33,906 bases of DNA. Origin: Fibrobacter sp. (GTDB lineage Bacteria; Fibrobacterota; Fibrobacteria; Fibrobacterales; Fibrobacteraceae). Under the pieces are notes generated by a model. It was not told the origin of the DNA and made no database searches. It saw nothing but the letters and a program-made list of their open reading frames with translations. Made by a program: the position numbers and the translations under genes. Positions 15,840 to 23,639 of the stretch are shown in pieces. The stretch spans positions 1 to 33,906 of the forward strand of contig NZ_JAFWOM010000099.1 of assembly GCF_017545445.1 (NCBI RefSeq), written 5' to 3'. Each line of letters opens with the position of its first letter. Position 1 is the stretch's first letter.

Positions 15840-15872
15840 GAATTTAGAGAAACGTGAACACGATTCGAAATC

Positions 15873-16574
15873 CTAATCGCATTCGGCTTCGATTTTATCG
15901 AGATGCTTGTTCAGCGATTTTTCAAAATATCTGGCAAATCGGTCGGCGTTTTCAATTTCCTTGTTCAGATAGACGGAATCGACCTTGACGTGGTTGTGAA
16001 CGCCATCGCCGCACGCTCCGGCATTTTTAATACTCACGAATACGTGCGGGTATGATTTCATAAAATACGTCGAATCCCCCGGAATGTAGTCATCCATGCT
16101 GTAACAAGGGCTTATCCCGTATTCTGTTGCAGAATGCGTCATAAAAAAGAAATTGTCTCTGATGTTCTGGAGGCAACTCCTGCGGCTTTCGGGGAAATAC
16201 TTCGCTTCTGGGCTATCCAGAATCGTCTTTGCCCGTTGCGTAACAATTGCGTCGGCGTATTCATCGCCACCGCTTCGAGCCTCGTTAAAAAGTGTCTTGC
16301 AATATTGCTTTGTGGTCACGCAACTATCCGTAGTAGGATTGGCTTCTTTTGAAGCTGCAATCAAGGAATCTGCATTGAGGAACTCGCTTCTAGCGAAAGA
16401 AGCCTTTTTCGAGCTGGAGCCGTTTCCATCGCCGGAACTAGAAGAACCTCCCTGACTGGAACTGGAATCGCCGGACACGACACCTTCCGCCCCCGTGCCA
16501 TTGTCGCTGGTACAGGCCGTCCACGCAATAGCAGCAAGACCGAGCAGAATTTTATTGAAGCATTTGCACAACAT
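15873..16574 (-). CDS. Lipoprotein, second of a tandem pair
   Basis: A 233-residue lipoprotein with lipobox WTAC (Cys21), then a Ser/Gly-rich linker (about residues 22-57). Its globular domain has SCVTTKQYCKTL, RRSCLQNI, FFFMTHSATEYGISPCY and AGACGDGVHNHVKVDSVYLNK. The ATG at 16574 has a very strong SD (AGGAGGT). It begins 13 nt after the upstream paralogue. The two proteins share nearly the same Cys positions and the phrases MTH, YGISPCY, D(D/N)YIPGD and GDGVxNHVKVDS. I do not recognise the domain. Possibly a Fibrobacter-restricted surface family. Confidence 0.87.
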   Translation of the reverse strand: MLCKCFNKILLGLAAIAWTACTSDNGTGAEGVVSGDSSSSQGGSSSSGDGNGSSSKKASFARSEFLNADSLIAASKEANPTTDSCVTTKQYCKTLFNEARSGGDEYADAIVTQRAKTILDSPEAKYFPESRRSCLQNIRDNFFFMTHSATEYGISPCYSMDDYIPGDSTYFMKSYPHVFVSIKNAGACGDGVHNHVKVDSVYLNKEIENADRFARYFEKSLNKHLDKIEAECD

Positions 16575-16587
16575 CTTTTACCTCCTG

Positions 16588-17295
16588 CTATTTACACTCT
16601 TCCACAATTTCATCAAGGAAATAGTTCATAACATCCTCGAAATTCTTTGCATATCTTTCATCATTATCTTTTACTTTATTTAAATATGTAGAATCCACCT
16701 TGACATGGTTCTGAACCCCATCACCGCAGATTCCTGCATTGTCTATTTTCTCGAAAATATAAGGAGCCCCATCTCTTATTATAAAGGATGTAGTATCGCC
16801 GGGAATGTAATTATCTGCATTATAGCAAGGGCTAATTCCATATACGGTTGTCGGATGAGTCATTGAGAAAAAGAATTCCTTTTCCTTTTGAAGATAGCTT
16901 TTGCAACGTTCAGTGAGACTCTCCGCTTGTGGACTTTCGAGAATTTCGTCAATCCTTTTTTCGAACAAAACGTTAGCGGCATAGGGACCGCTAGCATTTT
17001 CGCCAGTAAGAGTTTCGCAGTAATTCCTAGCAGTGACGCATGAGTCCGTAATCATTTTCGGTTGCTTTGCCACCGCAATCAGAGAATCCACATTGAAGAA
17101 ATCAGCCCTTGTGAGACCAATCTTCTGCGAACTAGAGGATTTGTTTTGGCTAGAACTGGAGTCCGCCAAATCACCAGAATTGGAACTCGCAGGAGTGAAA
17201 GCATTAGCCCCTGTGCCATTATCGCTAGTACAGGCCGTCCAAATAAAGGCAACTAGCCCAAGCAGAAATTTGCTGATATACAAGCGGAACTTCAT
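16588..17295 (-). CDS. Lipoprotein, first of a tandem pair
   Basis: A 235-residue paralogue of the next gene. The start at 17295 is preferred to an upstream frame start at 17397 because GGGAGAA sits just before it and because it gives a proper signal peptide with lipobox WTAC (Cys21). The linker is Ser-rich (about residues 33-56). The domain has DSCVTARNYCETL, ERCKSYL, FFFSMTHPTTVYGISPCY and AGICGDGVQNHVKVDSTYLNK. The pair arose by tandem duplication; codon use here is more AT-rich than in the downstream copy. Function unknown. Confidence 0.87.
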   Translation of the reverse strand: MKFRLYISKFLLGLVAFIWTACTSDNGTGANAFTPASSNSGDLADSSSSQNKSSSSQKIGLTRADFFNVDSLIAVAKQPKMITDSCVTARNYCETLTGENASGPYAANVLFEKRIDEILESPQAESLTERCKSYLQKEKEFFFSMTHPTTVYGISPCYNADNYIPGDTTSFIIRDGAPYIFEKIDNAGICGDGVQNHVKVDSTYLNKVKDNDERYAKNFEDVMNYFLDEIVEECK

Positions 17296-17423
17296 ATTTT
17301 CTCCCTGATTATGACAAATTATAGTAAACGTAATGAGTAATGTTTCGATTGGAGAAACTGATGCCGTCCCCATTCGCGGACCATGACTACTAAGCACTAA
17401 ATAGCATTCAAGGCGAATATCGC

Positions 17424-17479
17424 AAAATCAAGCTTGCTTGATTTTATGATTGAGCCGAAATTGCTGACGCGAAGCGTCA
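17424..17479. repeat. Two consecutive palindromes
   Basis: AAAATCAAGC (17424-17433) is inverted at 17436-17445, and TGACGC (17465-17470) is inverted at 17474-17479. They lie in the gene-free stretch 17296-17543, which otherwise shows only a CGGCATGACA repeat word near 17507 and a T-run near 17522. The T-run may belong to a terminator of the gene ending at 17544. Confidence 0.6.
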
Positions 17480-17543
17480 ACTGCAAGTAGTCAAAGTGAA
17501 TAAATCCGGCATGACAAACCATTTTTTTTTCAGTACGCCTCCC

Positions 17544-18425
17544 CTATCTATTTTCCAATGGCATTACCAAATCATTCTGATATACAAGATAATTTATATT
17601 TGAAAATTTGGAAGTTCTCTCTATATTGAAAGAAACAAGCGTCGGACACAAGCATGTAGGAACAGGACCCGAACCATCTATTTTCAAATTTATTTTTGGA
17701 TCAACATAAATCGTGTCATTTGACGCGGTAACATCAATCCCTTTAAAAACAGCTCCACATTGAACGTAAACATCGTCTATATAAATTCTGTCGAATTTGT
17801 CATCTTCGGCAGTGCGTATTGCAACTTTTTGATTTTCCGTGGTGTTTTCCAAAACGTCTGGAATCAAATTTTCGTTTGACGCATCAGACTTGGCGAGTAA
17901 ATTCTTGCATTCGGCACTGATGGACGATGCCGATTGAGTCGCCGGAGAAACGGACTGCGAATCTTCGGGAATAGGCCCTGGCACCACATCATAGACAGTC
18001 CCCCAATGTTTCAAAAACTTGATATCGGCATCAAGAGGATCGATGTTAAAATAATGGTCCGTAATGCACATGCAATCTGTTACAACCCCAACCGTGTAAG
18101 AAAGTATCAGTGTATCAAGAGAACGTTGGTTATTGAATACAACTTCACCAACACCACAAGCGTCCGTCAAATTCGGGATGACGACCTGATAGGCTCCATT
18201 TTCGTCAGTAATCAAATACGCTTTGGGATTTTCCGATGCATCTTTCAGCAAAACTTCATCATAAGGATGAACGTTGCACGCCCCCATTTTGAGCGACACA
18301 TTCCGCGTGGAATCCAATACAGCCGTACCACCGCCAAGTTGACGGTTCTCAGGACCGTTCACAGAAGAATCATCCGAGCAGGCAACAAACGACAATATCA
18401 TAGTAGCAGCAATTATCTTATTCAT
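17544..18425 (-). CDS. Lipoprotein with duplicated CxC beta-domain
   Basis: A 293-residue lipoprotein starting at the ATG at 18425 (SD GGAAGGAGT); a start at 18458 would spoil the signal peptide. Signal MNKIIAATMILSFVAC has its lipobox Cys at 16. Two similar halves can be seen. The first (about residues 40-155) has a carboxypeptidase-like beta-sandwich phrase (LKDASENPKAYLITDENGAYQVVIP) and DCMCITDHYFNIDPLDADIKF. The second ends TCLCPTLVSFNIERTSKF. The CxC plus FxI pattern is shared with the lipoprotein at 18697-19347 (DCSCAANASFTLDKAYSNF). Two TACTATACA motifs lie upstream, at 18531 and 18602, as they do before the TIGR02147 regulator, so both may be under the same control. Confidence 0.85.
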   Translation of the reverse strand: MNKIIAATMILSFVACSDDSSVNGPENRQLGGGTAVLDSTRNVSLKMGACNVHPYDEVLLKDASENPKAYLITDENGAYQVVIPNLTDACGVGEVVFNNQRSLDTLILSYTVGVVTDCMCITDHYFNIDPLDADIKFLKHWGTVYDVVPGPIPEDSQSVSPATQSASSISAECKNLLAKSDASNENLIPDVLENTTENQKVAIRTAEDDKFDRIYIDDVYVQCGAVFKGIDVTASNDTIYVDPKINLKIDGSGPVPTCLCPTLVSFNIERTSKFSNINYLVYQNDLVMPLENR

Positions 18426-18530
18426 ATTATTACTCCTTCCGATTAAATCGTTTTTCAAAGCGAATTCTTTGGTGTTATACCGTTTTCATGTTTATAATAT
18501 AAGTTTTACAATTAAGAAAATCAATAAAAA

Positions 18531-18610
18531 TACTATACAAAACGCAATATTTTATTTAATTTTAGCCACTTTTTCTAAAAATTTTAAAGCAATTTTTAAA
18601 ATACTATACA
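18531..18610. promoter_or_regulatory. Paired TACTATACA motifs upstream of a lipoprotein gene
   Basis: TACTATACA occurs at 18531-18539 and at 18602-18610, 71 bp apart, 106 and 177 nt upstream of the leftward gene starting at 18425. The second copy lies in an imperfect palindrome with GTATAATAC (18614-18622). On the minus strand the word reads TGTATAGTA, which could also contain a -10 box. An equivalent pair precedes the TIGR02147 gene. Confidence 0.5.
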
Positions 18611-18629
18611 ATTCGTATAATACAAAAAA

Positions 18630-18656
18630 AAAACAGCCTTCCAAGAAAGCTGTTTT
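18630..18656 (-). terminator. Rho-independent terminator of the lipoprotein ending at 18697
   Basis: AAAACAGC (18630-18637) pairs with GCTGTTTT (18649-18656). On the minus strand the stem is followed by a run of T. It lies about 40 nt past the stop codon. Confidence 0.85.
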
Positions 18657-18696
18657 CATTTTTTTGCAACATTTAAAATTGCTGTTCGTTTGCAGC

Positions 18697-19347
18697 TTAT
18701 GGGGTTTGCACTAAAATGGGTTGTTTCTGGTCGAAAACCGTATAGTTGAAATTTGAATAAGCCTTATCGAGCGTAAAAGATGCATTCGCGGCACAACTGC
18801 AATCGTAAACCATCCCTTTGCTCCGGGAGAAATTCACGTACAACGTATCCAATTCAAAACCGACGACCGGATTCACTTCATCCATAAATATTTTCTGTTT
18901 TTCCGCATCACAAGGAATATCGAAATAAACGTTCTGCAAGGACAAATTCACAGAATCGCCTTCGACACGCTTGTACGCCACAGGTTCGCCGACATCAGGC
19001 GTAACTGCCGGAGCGCTCAAATCCACATAGACAACGTCTTCAACGCACTGGATGGAGAAATTCCTCGCCTTCGGGGAATCAGTAACATCAACCTCTTCTG
19101 ACGAACTGCTCATAGCATCGCTTAGCTCGCTCGATGAAAAAGTCGGAGTAACAACCGCATTTGAAGAACTACTCCATACACTCGCTTTTTCAGACGAACT
19201 AGAAGCATCCGAAACTTCTTTGGAGTCACTGCTTTTTTCAGCAATGGTGTTAGGGTCAATAGTTCCCCCAGCAACGTCATTACCGGAGCACGCCACCATG
19301 AACATTGGGAAAAGAGGGCTTAATGCATAAGCAATTTTATTTAGCAT
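18697..19347 (-). CDS. Lipoprotein coupled to the TIGR02147 regulator
   Basis: A 216-residue lipoprotein: signal peptide to lipobox MVAC (Cys20), then a long Ser-rich linker (about residues 36-90, with repeated SSSS and SSSSE blocks), then a beta-domain with IQCVEDVVYVDLSAP, IPCDAEKQK and YDCSCAANASFTLDKAYSNFNYTVFDQ. The final part resembles the second half of the lipoprotein at 17544-18425. The ATG at 19347 lies inside the end of the regulator gene (11-nt overlap) with SD AAGGAG, so the two are translated together. Regulators of the TIGR02147 family often lie beside lipoprotein genes in Fibrobacter, as far as I recall; the regulatory link here is inference. Confidence 0.87.
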   Translation of the reverse strand: MLNKIAYALSPLFPMFMVACSGNDVAGGTIDPNTIAEKSSDSKEVSDASSSSEKASVWSSSSNAVVTPTFSSSELSDAMSSSSEEVDVTDSPKARNFSIQCVEDVVYVDLSAPAVTPDVGEPVAYKRVEGDSVNLSLQNVYFDIPCDAEKQKIFMDEVNPVVGFELDTLYVNFSRSKGMVYDCSCAANASFTLDKAYSNFNYTVFDQKQPILVQTP

Positions 19348-20173
19348 GATGTGACTCCTTGATTTTATCCGTAACTGGGAAAAATTGAAAATTAATTCGA
19401 CAAACTTGATTCAAATCTTTGTACTCATTCGCGATGGCAAGAACTCTTCTACAGCAATCATCTATTTCTTTGACAATCCGCTTGCTTGCCGCCTCGTTTA
19501 CGCTAAGCGTTACCCCAGTGAAATGACGCTCTTTTGCTGTGTAGCGGTCTATAGCCCGCATGGCCATGCCTGCCATTTCCTTTTGCATCGAACGGATGGC
19601 TAAGGGCAAAGCTTCCTTGGACCCGATGACATTTTGTTCTGTTTGCGAATAAACTTTTTCGTCATCCTTTTTCAGGAATCCGGCCTTGACCAAAAAATTC
19701 AAGATATCACGTACTTCTTCGGCAGAGACGTGTTCCTTACATTCATCGGCAATGTCGCGAGGACAAGCACCGGGCATCATCGGAACAAGTTCCCTGAGCA
19801 CGGGATACTTCCACGATTCGTAATACTGGAACGCATCCGCATCAACGACGCGCACTTTTTGCTCCAACGCGATTCTTTCCATTTCAAGAAGCGCAGCCTT
19901 TTTGATAGCATCCTTTTTAGCGTTGCCGAACGTGACCATTTCACGAAAGTAATCTTCCTCGAATCCGACCAGCCCCATCGCATGCGCCACATTTGCAATC
20001 TTCGGCTTGCCTAGCTTGCTCTCGCCCTTGCATACAAGTTGCAAAAAATTAGGCGAAGAAAAACCGGCGTTCTTGCAGAATTCACGCCAAGAAAACGCCC
20101 CCTGACGTTTGCGTTCATCGTAGTAATCCTGTATATAGAGGCGGTAATCTTTATATTCAAGAATAGACTTCAT
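19337..20173 (-). CDS. TIGR02147-family (DUF4423-like) regulator
   Basis: A 278-residue cytosolic protein of the Fibrobacter-expanded TIGR02147 family, thought to be a transcriptional regulator. It opens with MKSILEYKDYRLYIQDYYDERKR, the family's typical start. A helix-turn-helix-like segment follows (FSWREFCKNAGFSSPNFLQLVCKGESKL, about residues 22-50). A middle winged-helix-like stretch (VSAEEVRDILNFLVKAGFLKKDDEKVY, about 149-175) and a C-terminal helical part (VTLSVNEAASKRIVKEIDDCCRRVLAIANE) complete the fold. Two TACTATACA motifs 72 bp apart lie 45 and 117 nt upstream and may be its operator. It overlaps the downstream lipoprotein gene. Confidence 0.88.
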   Translation of the reverse strand: MKSILEYKDYRLYIQDYYDERKRQGAFSWREFCKNAGFSSPNFLQLVCKGESKLGKPKIANVAHAMGLVGFEEDYFREMVTFGNAKKDAIKKAALLEMERIALEQKVRVVDADAFQYYESWKYPVLRELVPMMPGACPRDIADECKEHVSAEEVRDILNFLVKAGFLKKDDEKVYSQTEQNVIGSKEALPLAIRSMQKEMAGMAMRAIDRYTAKERHFTGVTLSVNEAASKRIVKEIDDCCRRVLAIANEYKDLNQVCRINFQFFPVTDKIKESHHAK

Positions 20174-20217
20174 GTATGTAAATATAGGTTTTTATCGTTC
20201 GGCAAGCAATAGATTTT

Positions 20218-20298
20218 TACTATACAAAAACGTAAAAATTGAGAGATTTAGGTAAAATTAGGGATTTTTATTTTAAGGTTTTGGGAAAATACTATACA
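20218..20298. promoter_or_regulatory. Paired TACTATACA motifs upstream of the TIGR02147 regulator
   Basis: TACTATACA occurs at 20218-20226 and 20290-20298, 72 bp apart. The spacing matches the pair at 18531/18602 within one base. Flanks are also A/T-rich; copies at 18531 and 20218 are both followed by AAA(A)ACG. The rest of 20174-20472 contains only a palindromic repeat (20411-20433). Confidence 0.5.
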
Positions 20299-20410
20299 TT
20301 TGGGAGGAGATGATGAAGGAAGAAGATTGGAGTATTGACTTTTGCTGAAAAAGAATTCTATATTACAATCATAGCTGGTTTCACGGATTCCGTAAAAATC
20401 CGCTTAATTT

Positions 20411-20433
20411 GTCATTCCCGCGAAGGCGGGAAT
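20411..20433. repeat. Palindrome GTCATTCCCGC...GCGGGAAT
   Basis: ATTCCCGC (20414-20421) and GCGGGAAT (20426-20433) form a perfect 8-bp stem around GAAG, preceded by GTC. It belongs to the GGATGAC-type palindrome family. It lies about 40 nt past the stop of the restriction enzyme gene and may help stop its transcription, although no T-run follows on the minus strand. Confidence 0.7.
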
Positions 20434-20472
20434 CTCCTTTTTAATGATCAATATTTTTCCCTATTTCCTTTA

Positions 20473-21537
20473 CTATATGATAAGAACATCCTTTTCAGGA
20501 GCTGAAAATTTAGAGATGGCAAAAACCTTTTCCTTCCAATACTCAAAATCTTGTTGTGGGAGATTTTTTTCATTAAAAATCTTTATTAAATCCTCTTTCC
20601 ATTTGGCAATATTGAGTATGATTCTGGGAACTTTTATTCCATCAATATTTTTACAACCTCCAGCAGAAAATGTGTCTCGAAAAGACGGGTTTATTATGCC
20701 CTGCGTTTGAAGCAGCCATTTGGACGCATCATTATAATTTCCTTCAATAATATTTGGAAATGAAATTAATAAATACGCTCGAAGAAAATGTTGTTCATTT
20801 CTTGTGAGCTGGTTCCAAAATTGCATTTCAAGACCAACCATCTTGTTTGCAAATTTTTGGTCTTCTAATTCAATTGAGTTAATTTGATTGGAATTTGGAG
20901 AATACCACCAAAAATCATCATCTACTTTTCGCTGTTTTAAATTTGCTTTACGTTGTTCCACAATAAAATCTTTGAATGCATCAAACGGATTTTTCATTTG
21001 ACGAATTTCTTCGTATGTTTTTCCCAATTTAATGAACAAGGTATCTTGCTTTGACGCATCCATATCAAGCATATAACGGGGACTATGTGTAACAGCAACA
21101 TTTTCAACACATTCTTCAAAGGGCTTGTATTTTATTTTAAACGGTTTTTGTTTAGCACAGAAAATATGAATTCGGCTGACATCGGGGATTCTTGTTGATT
21201 CCATTATGCTTCCGCCCATCACTTTCCAAGAATTATTGCGAGTACTGATAGTTTTTACTTCTATTCCCAATGCTTGTTTTTCATTTATGCGTGCGACAAT
21301 ATCAGGAAATTTGTGACCGCTTATATATTCTATTTTCCACGGAATATGTAAATCTTTTGATGACTCTAATAAAGCGACATGCACATCTTCTTCAAAGGAT
21401 TTCCAAAAATCTTTTTTTTGTGAAACACTTGGCCGCGACTCTAATTTCTCTTTAGTCAGACTTAACAAGTTGTCAAAGGATTCCTTGACATTAGCCTCTT
21501 TGATGTTGATATTTTCGCCAATAGCAAATGAATTCAT
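20473..21537 (-). CDS. Type II restriction endonuclease, PD-(D/E)xK type
   Basis: A 354-residue protein encoded 2 nt after a C5-cytosine methylase, hence the likely cognate nuclease. A PD-(D/E)xK site is visible: FPDIVARI (Asp79) and GIEVKTIS (Glu93, Lys95), with an upstream acidic FEEDVH (Glu49/Glu50). The rest, with many charged residues and AT-rich codons, shows no family I can name, and the recognition sequence cannot be deduced. I place the start at 21537, where GGAGAA from the end of the methylase gene gives a good SD; a frame start at 21564 lies inside the methylase gene. AT-rich codon use differs strongly from gatB and fabF, a sign of horizontal transfer. Confidence 0.85.
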   Translation of the reverse strand: MNSFAIGENINIKEANVKESFDNLLSLTKEKLESRPSVSQKKDFWKSFEEDVHVALLESSKDLHIPWKIEYISGHKFPDIVARINEKQALGIEVKTISTRNNSWKVMGGSIMESTRIPDVSRIHIFCAKQKPFKIKYKPFEECVENVAVTHSPRYMLDMDASKQDTLFIKLGKTYEEIRQMKNPFDAFKDFIVEQRKANLKQRKVDDDFWWYSPNSNQINSIELEDQKFANKMVGLEMQFWNQLTRNEQHFLRAYLLISFPNIIEGNYNDASKWLLQTQGIINPSFRDTFSAGGCKNIDGIKVPRIILNIAKWKEDLIKIFNEKNLPQQDFEYWKEKVFAISKFSAPEKDVLII

Positions 21538-21539
21538 CT

Positions 21540-22766
21540 TTATTCTCCAAATAAATCTTTCCAAAGAGTTTCAATCCTTTTTCCTATGGAATAACCCAGC
21601 AAAGGAGGAACTGCATTTCCAATAACTTTATAGGCATCGGATGAATTAACTTTATTGATTCCATCGTTAAAGATGAATTCGTAATCATCAGGAAAAGTCT
21701 GAATTCTTGCACACTCGCGGACGCTCAAACGACGCTCTTGTAACCCTTTTGCCAATTCAGATGCAATCTTGCCCCCATGTTCTTTGCATAAACGACGGTA
21801 TTCGATATTTCCATGATGTTCGCTTCGAATAGTCGGCCCAACACCATTCATATCAACTTCAGAACTGCCCTGCATTTTTCCGTAATATTTCGCTTTTGAA
21901 TAAGCTTTTTGTGCAGCATCAGAACTTTCATCTGGTTCTTTCAATCCAACGAAAGCGTCCTTGCAAGTAACGATTTTTTGAAGACCTTCTCCATGCGTCT
22001 TTATTGGGTAAGGATAATACAGCGATTGTTCGGATTTCTGTTCTATGTCAGCAAGAATTTGAGGGTTGGCATATTTTCTTGAAATGCCTATGAAAACAAC
22101 ACGCTCGCGGCTTTGTGGAACTCCATATTCCCAGGCCTTCAAAACTTGGGCGTCAACAACACAATAACCCTTGTCAATATTTCTAAAATCTGTTTCGATT
22201 ATCTTCTTTGCATCGCCTAATGATACAAGACCTTTCACATTTTCCGCAATAAAGATTTTAGGTTTGACAATTTCAATGACCTGCTTCATCCAAAGGTATA
22301 GTGTACCTCTAGATTCATTTTCGGCATGATCTTCATTGACCCCATTATGGCTTTTAGCAGAATCAAAACCAAGTCGTTTTCCAGCAACAGAAAAATCTTG
22401 GCAAGGGAATCCTCCCGTAACGACATCGATATTTTGAGGAAATTGAAATAATCCTTGCTTACTATCTTTTACCAAATCCACAATGGATTTGAGTCGATAA
22501 ACATCTTCAATGTTCTTTCGATTACCAAAAAAGTGATTCCACGCTTTTTGAGCACAAGGTAAAATGTCGTTCGCAAAGACGGTCTCAAAACGGTTCTTTT
22601 TCAACCGAACGAAATTTCTATTAACGTTATATTCAATCCAATCTGGATGGATGTTTTCGTTAACAGATTTCTTAAGAGTGATAAAACCACCCTCTAGCCC
22701 AAGATCTAGTCCTCCACAACCGGAGAACAAAGAAAGCACACGAAGTGCATTCTTATCAGAAGCCAT
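21540..22766 (-). CDS. DNA (cytosine-5-)-methyltransferase
   Basis: A 408-residue C5-cytosine methylase that protects host DNA from the adjacent nuclease. Motifs in order: I LSLFSGCGGLDLGLEGGF (residues 11-28), IV GGFPCQDFSVAGKR (catalytic Cys122), VI FIAENVKGL (Glu175), VIII PQSRERVVFIGI (218-228), a target-recognition region of about 230-375, and X YKVIGNAVPP near 385. The start at ATG 22766 has GAGG 5 nt upstream; a TTG at 22784 would add six residues. The SD is the base of a large nested palindrome (22772-22833), suggesting control of methylase expression. AT-rich codon use and no nearby phage genes point to a mobile restriction-modification cassette. Confidence 0.95.
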   Translation of the reverse strand: MASDKNALRVLSLFSGCGGLDLGLEGGFITLKKSVNENIHPDWIEYNVNRNFVRLKKNRFETVFANDILPCAQKAWNHFFGNRKNIEDVYRLKSIVDLVKDSKQGLFQFPQNIDVVTGGFPCQDFSVAGKRLGFDSAKSHNGVNEDHAENESRGTLYLWMKQVIEIVKPKIFIAENVKGLVSLGDAKKIIETDFRNIDKGYCVVDAQVLKAWEYGVPQSRERVVFIGISRKYANPQILADIEQKSEQSLYYPYPIKTHGEGLQKIVTCKDAFVGLKEPDESSDAAQKAYSKAKYYGKMQGSSEVDMNGVGPTIRSEHHGNIEYRRLCKEHGGKIASELAKGLQERRLSVRECARIQTFPDDYEFIFNDGINKVNSSDAYKVIGNAVPPLLGYSIGKRIETLWKDLFGE

Positions 22767-22771
22767 AACGC

Positions 22772-22833
22772 CTCGATGTTCCAACGGAACAGGTGAAATG
22801 TTCTGTTTTCACTTCTGTTCACGAAACATCGAG
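22772..22833. promoter_or_regulatory. Nested palindrome over the methylase ribosome-binding site
   Basis: Three perfect stems are nested: CTCGATGTT/AACATCGAG (22772-22780 with 22825-22833), GAACAG/CTGTTC (22787-22792 with 22815-22820) and GTGAAA/TTTCAC (22793-22798 with 22807-22812). The outer arm contains the GAG of the methylase SD and ends 5 nt before the ATG. As RNA the hairpin would hide the SD; as DNA it could be an operator for autoregulation. Confidence 0.7.
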
Positions 22834-22860
22834 ATGCTTCGACAAGAGAATGCCCAAATA

Positions 22861-22885
22861 GAACTCACCCCAAAGAGGTGAGTTC
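22861..22885. other. 9-bp perfect hairpin upstream of the methylase
   Basis: GAACTCACC (22861-22869) is inverted at 22877-22885 with a 7-nt loop. On the minus strand it is followed by TATTTGG, a weak T-tract, so it may be a terminator shielding the restriction-modification genes from upstream transcription. Confidence 0.55.
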
Positions 22886-22907
22886 CATTTGTCCAATTCC
22901 TGCTGCG

Positions 22908-23160
22908 TTAAAAAATTGGTCGTATTTTAAGGACGCAAGAACGGGAGCAAAAACGTTTGTCTTTGTTCCTACCCTCAATATTCAATAAAACAAAAAAGCG
23001 TGGTATCGAATACCTGTTCGTCCTTAGGCAACGACCAAGAAGCCCTACGCAAAACAAGCAAACGACCCACGCCCAATTCTGGATGTGCGTTGTAAGCCTT
23101 ATTCTTTTTGCGTAAAACTTTGGTCGTGTTTTAAGGACGCGAGAATAAGAGCAAAAAACT
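22908..23160. repeat. Three-arm repeat element upstream of the restriction-modification genes
   Basis: TTGGTCGTNNNNTAAGGACG occurs directly at 22916-22935 and 23120-23139, each within about 50 bp of further similarity. It occurs inverted at 23019-23038. The inverted copy lies almost exactly midway (83 and 81 nt gaps), so it can pair with either flanking copy as 8 + 8 bp. GCGTGG (22998-23003) and CCACGC (23067-23072) give another stem around the middle copy. A leftward frame through it (22908-23243) repeats its own residues because of the DNA repeat and is not a convincing gene. The remainder, 23161-23302, has a GCGGCATGAC repeat word only. Confidence 0.65.
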
Positions 23161-23302
23161 CTAAATGTCAATGTAAATATACATTTTTGAGCTAGAAAAA
23201 AAAGATGTCGCATCGAGTGCGGCATGACGTTTATAGCGGACATGTTGGGGTAAACGGAGTTTTTAAACGCATCCCCTTAAGCAAGGGGAAATTCTCCCCC
23301 AC

Positions 23303-23623
23303 CTACCGTTTCGGATTGTAATTGTTCATCAGAATCATCGCGAGGGTGACGCAGAACATCACGACGCTGCCGACAACGACTTGCTGTTTGTGGTCATATT
23401 CACGCTTGACGTAAGACGGATTTTCTTCGTTGAGTTCCTGGAGCGTAGGTCCAGTAGCAAGCTTCGTAGAATCGATGCCATAGACTTCGGCAATTTGTTC
23501 GTCAGTCATGTTCAGCGTCGTCATGCGGGCACTGTCTAGTTTGTCTAGCTTGTCCGCAGCGGCGGCAGGAATTGCAAGGAAGAATGCGAGAAGAAGAGCG
23601 ACTAGTAAAGAAGCTCGTCGCAA
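23303..23623 (-). CDS. Small membrane protein with signal peptide, start uncertain
   Basis: The conserved-looking part begins with a signal peptide (RRASLLVALLLAFFLAIPAAAA). It continues with a short periplasmic segment (DKLDKLDSARMTTLNMTDEQIAEVYG) and ends in a membrane helix near the C-terminus (VVVGSVVMFCVTLAMILMNNY). I place the start at a TTG at 23623, giving about 106 residues, though no good SD supports it. The frame stays open to an ATG at 23761, but that part encodes HCEPKVTERSRSGGVAIQ, which is a translation of dispersed palindromic repeat DNA and probably not protein. No family recognised. Confidence 0.55.
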   Translation of the reverse strand: MRRASLLVALLLAFFLAIPAAAADKLDKLDSARMTTLNMTDEQIAEVYGIDSTKLATGPTLQELNEENPSYVKREYDHKQQVVVGSVVMFCVTLAMILMNNYNPKR

Positions 23624-23639
23624 CTGCAGAACAAGAAAT

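Noticed and set aside
18469..18714. An 81-codon rightward frame in the AT-rich gap
   Set aside because: It runs through the TACTATACA motifs and a terminator and has a low-complexity AT-driven composition.
22908..23243. A 111-codon leftward frame upstream of the methylase
   Set aside because: Its residues repeat themselves because it crosses the DNA direct repeats, it has no SD, and palindromic DNA structure explains it better.
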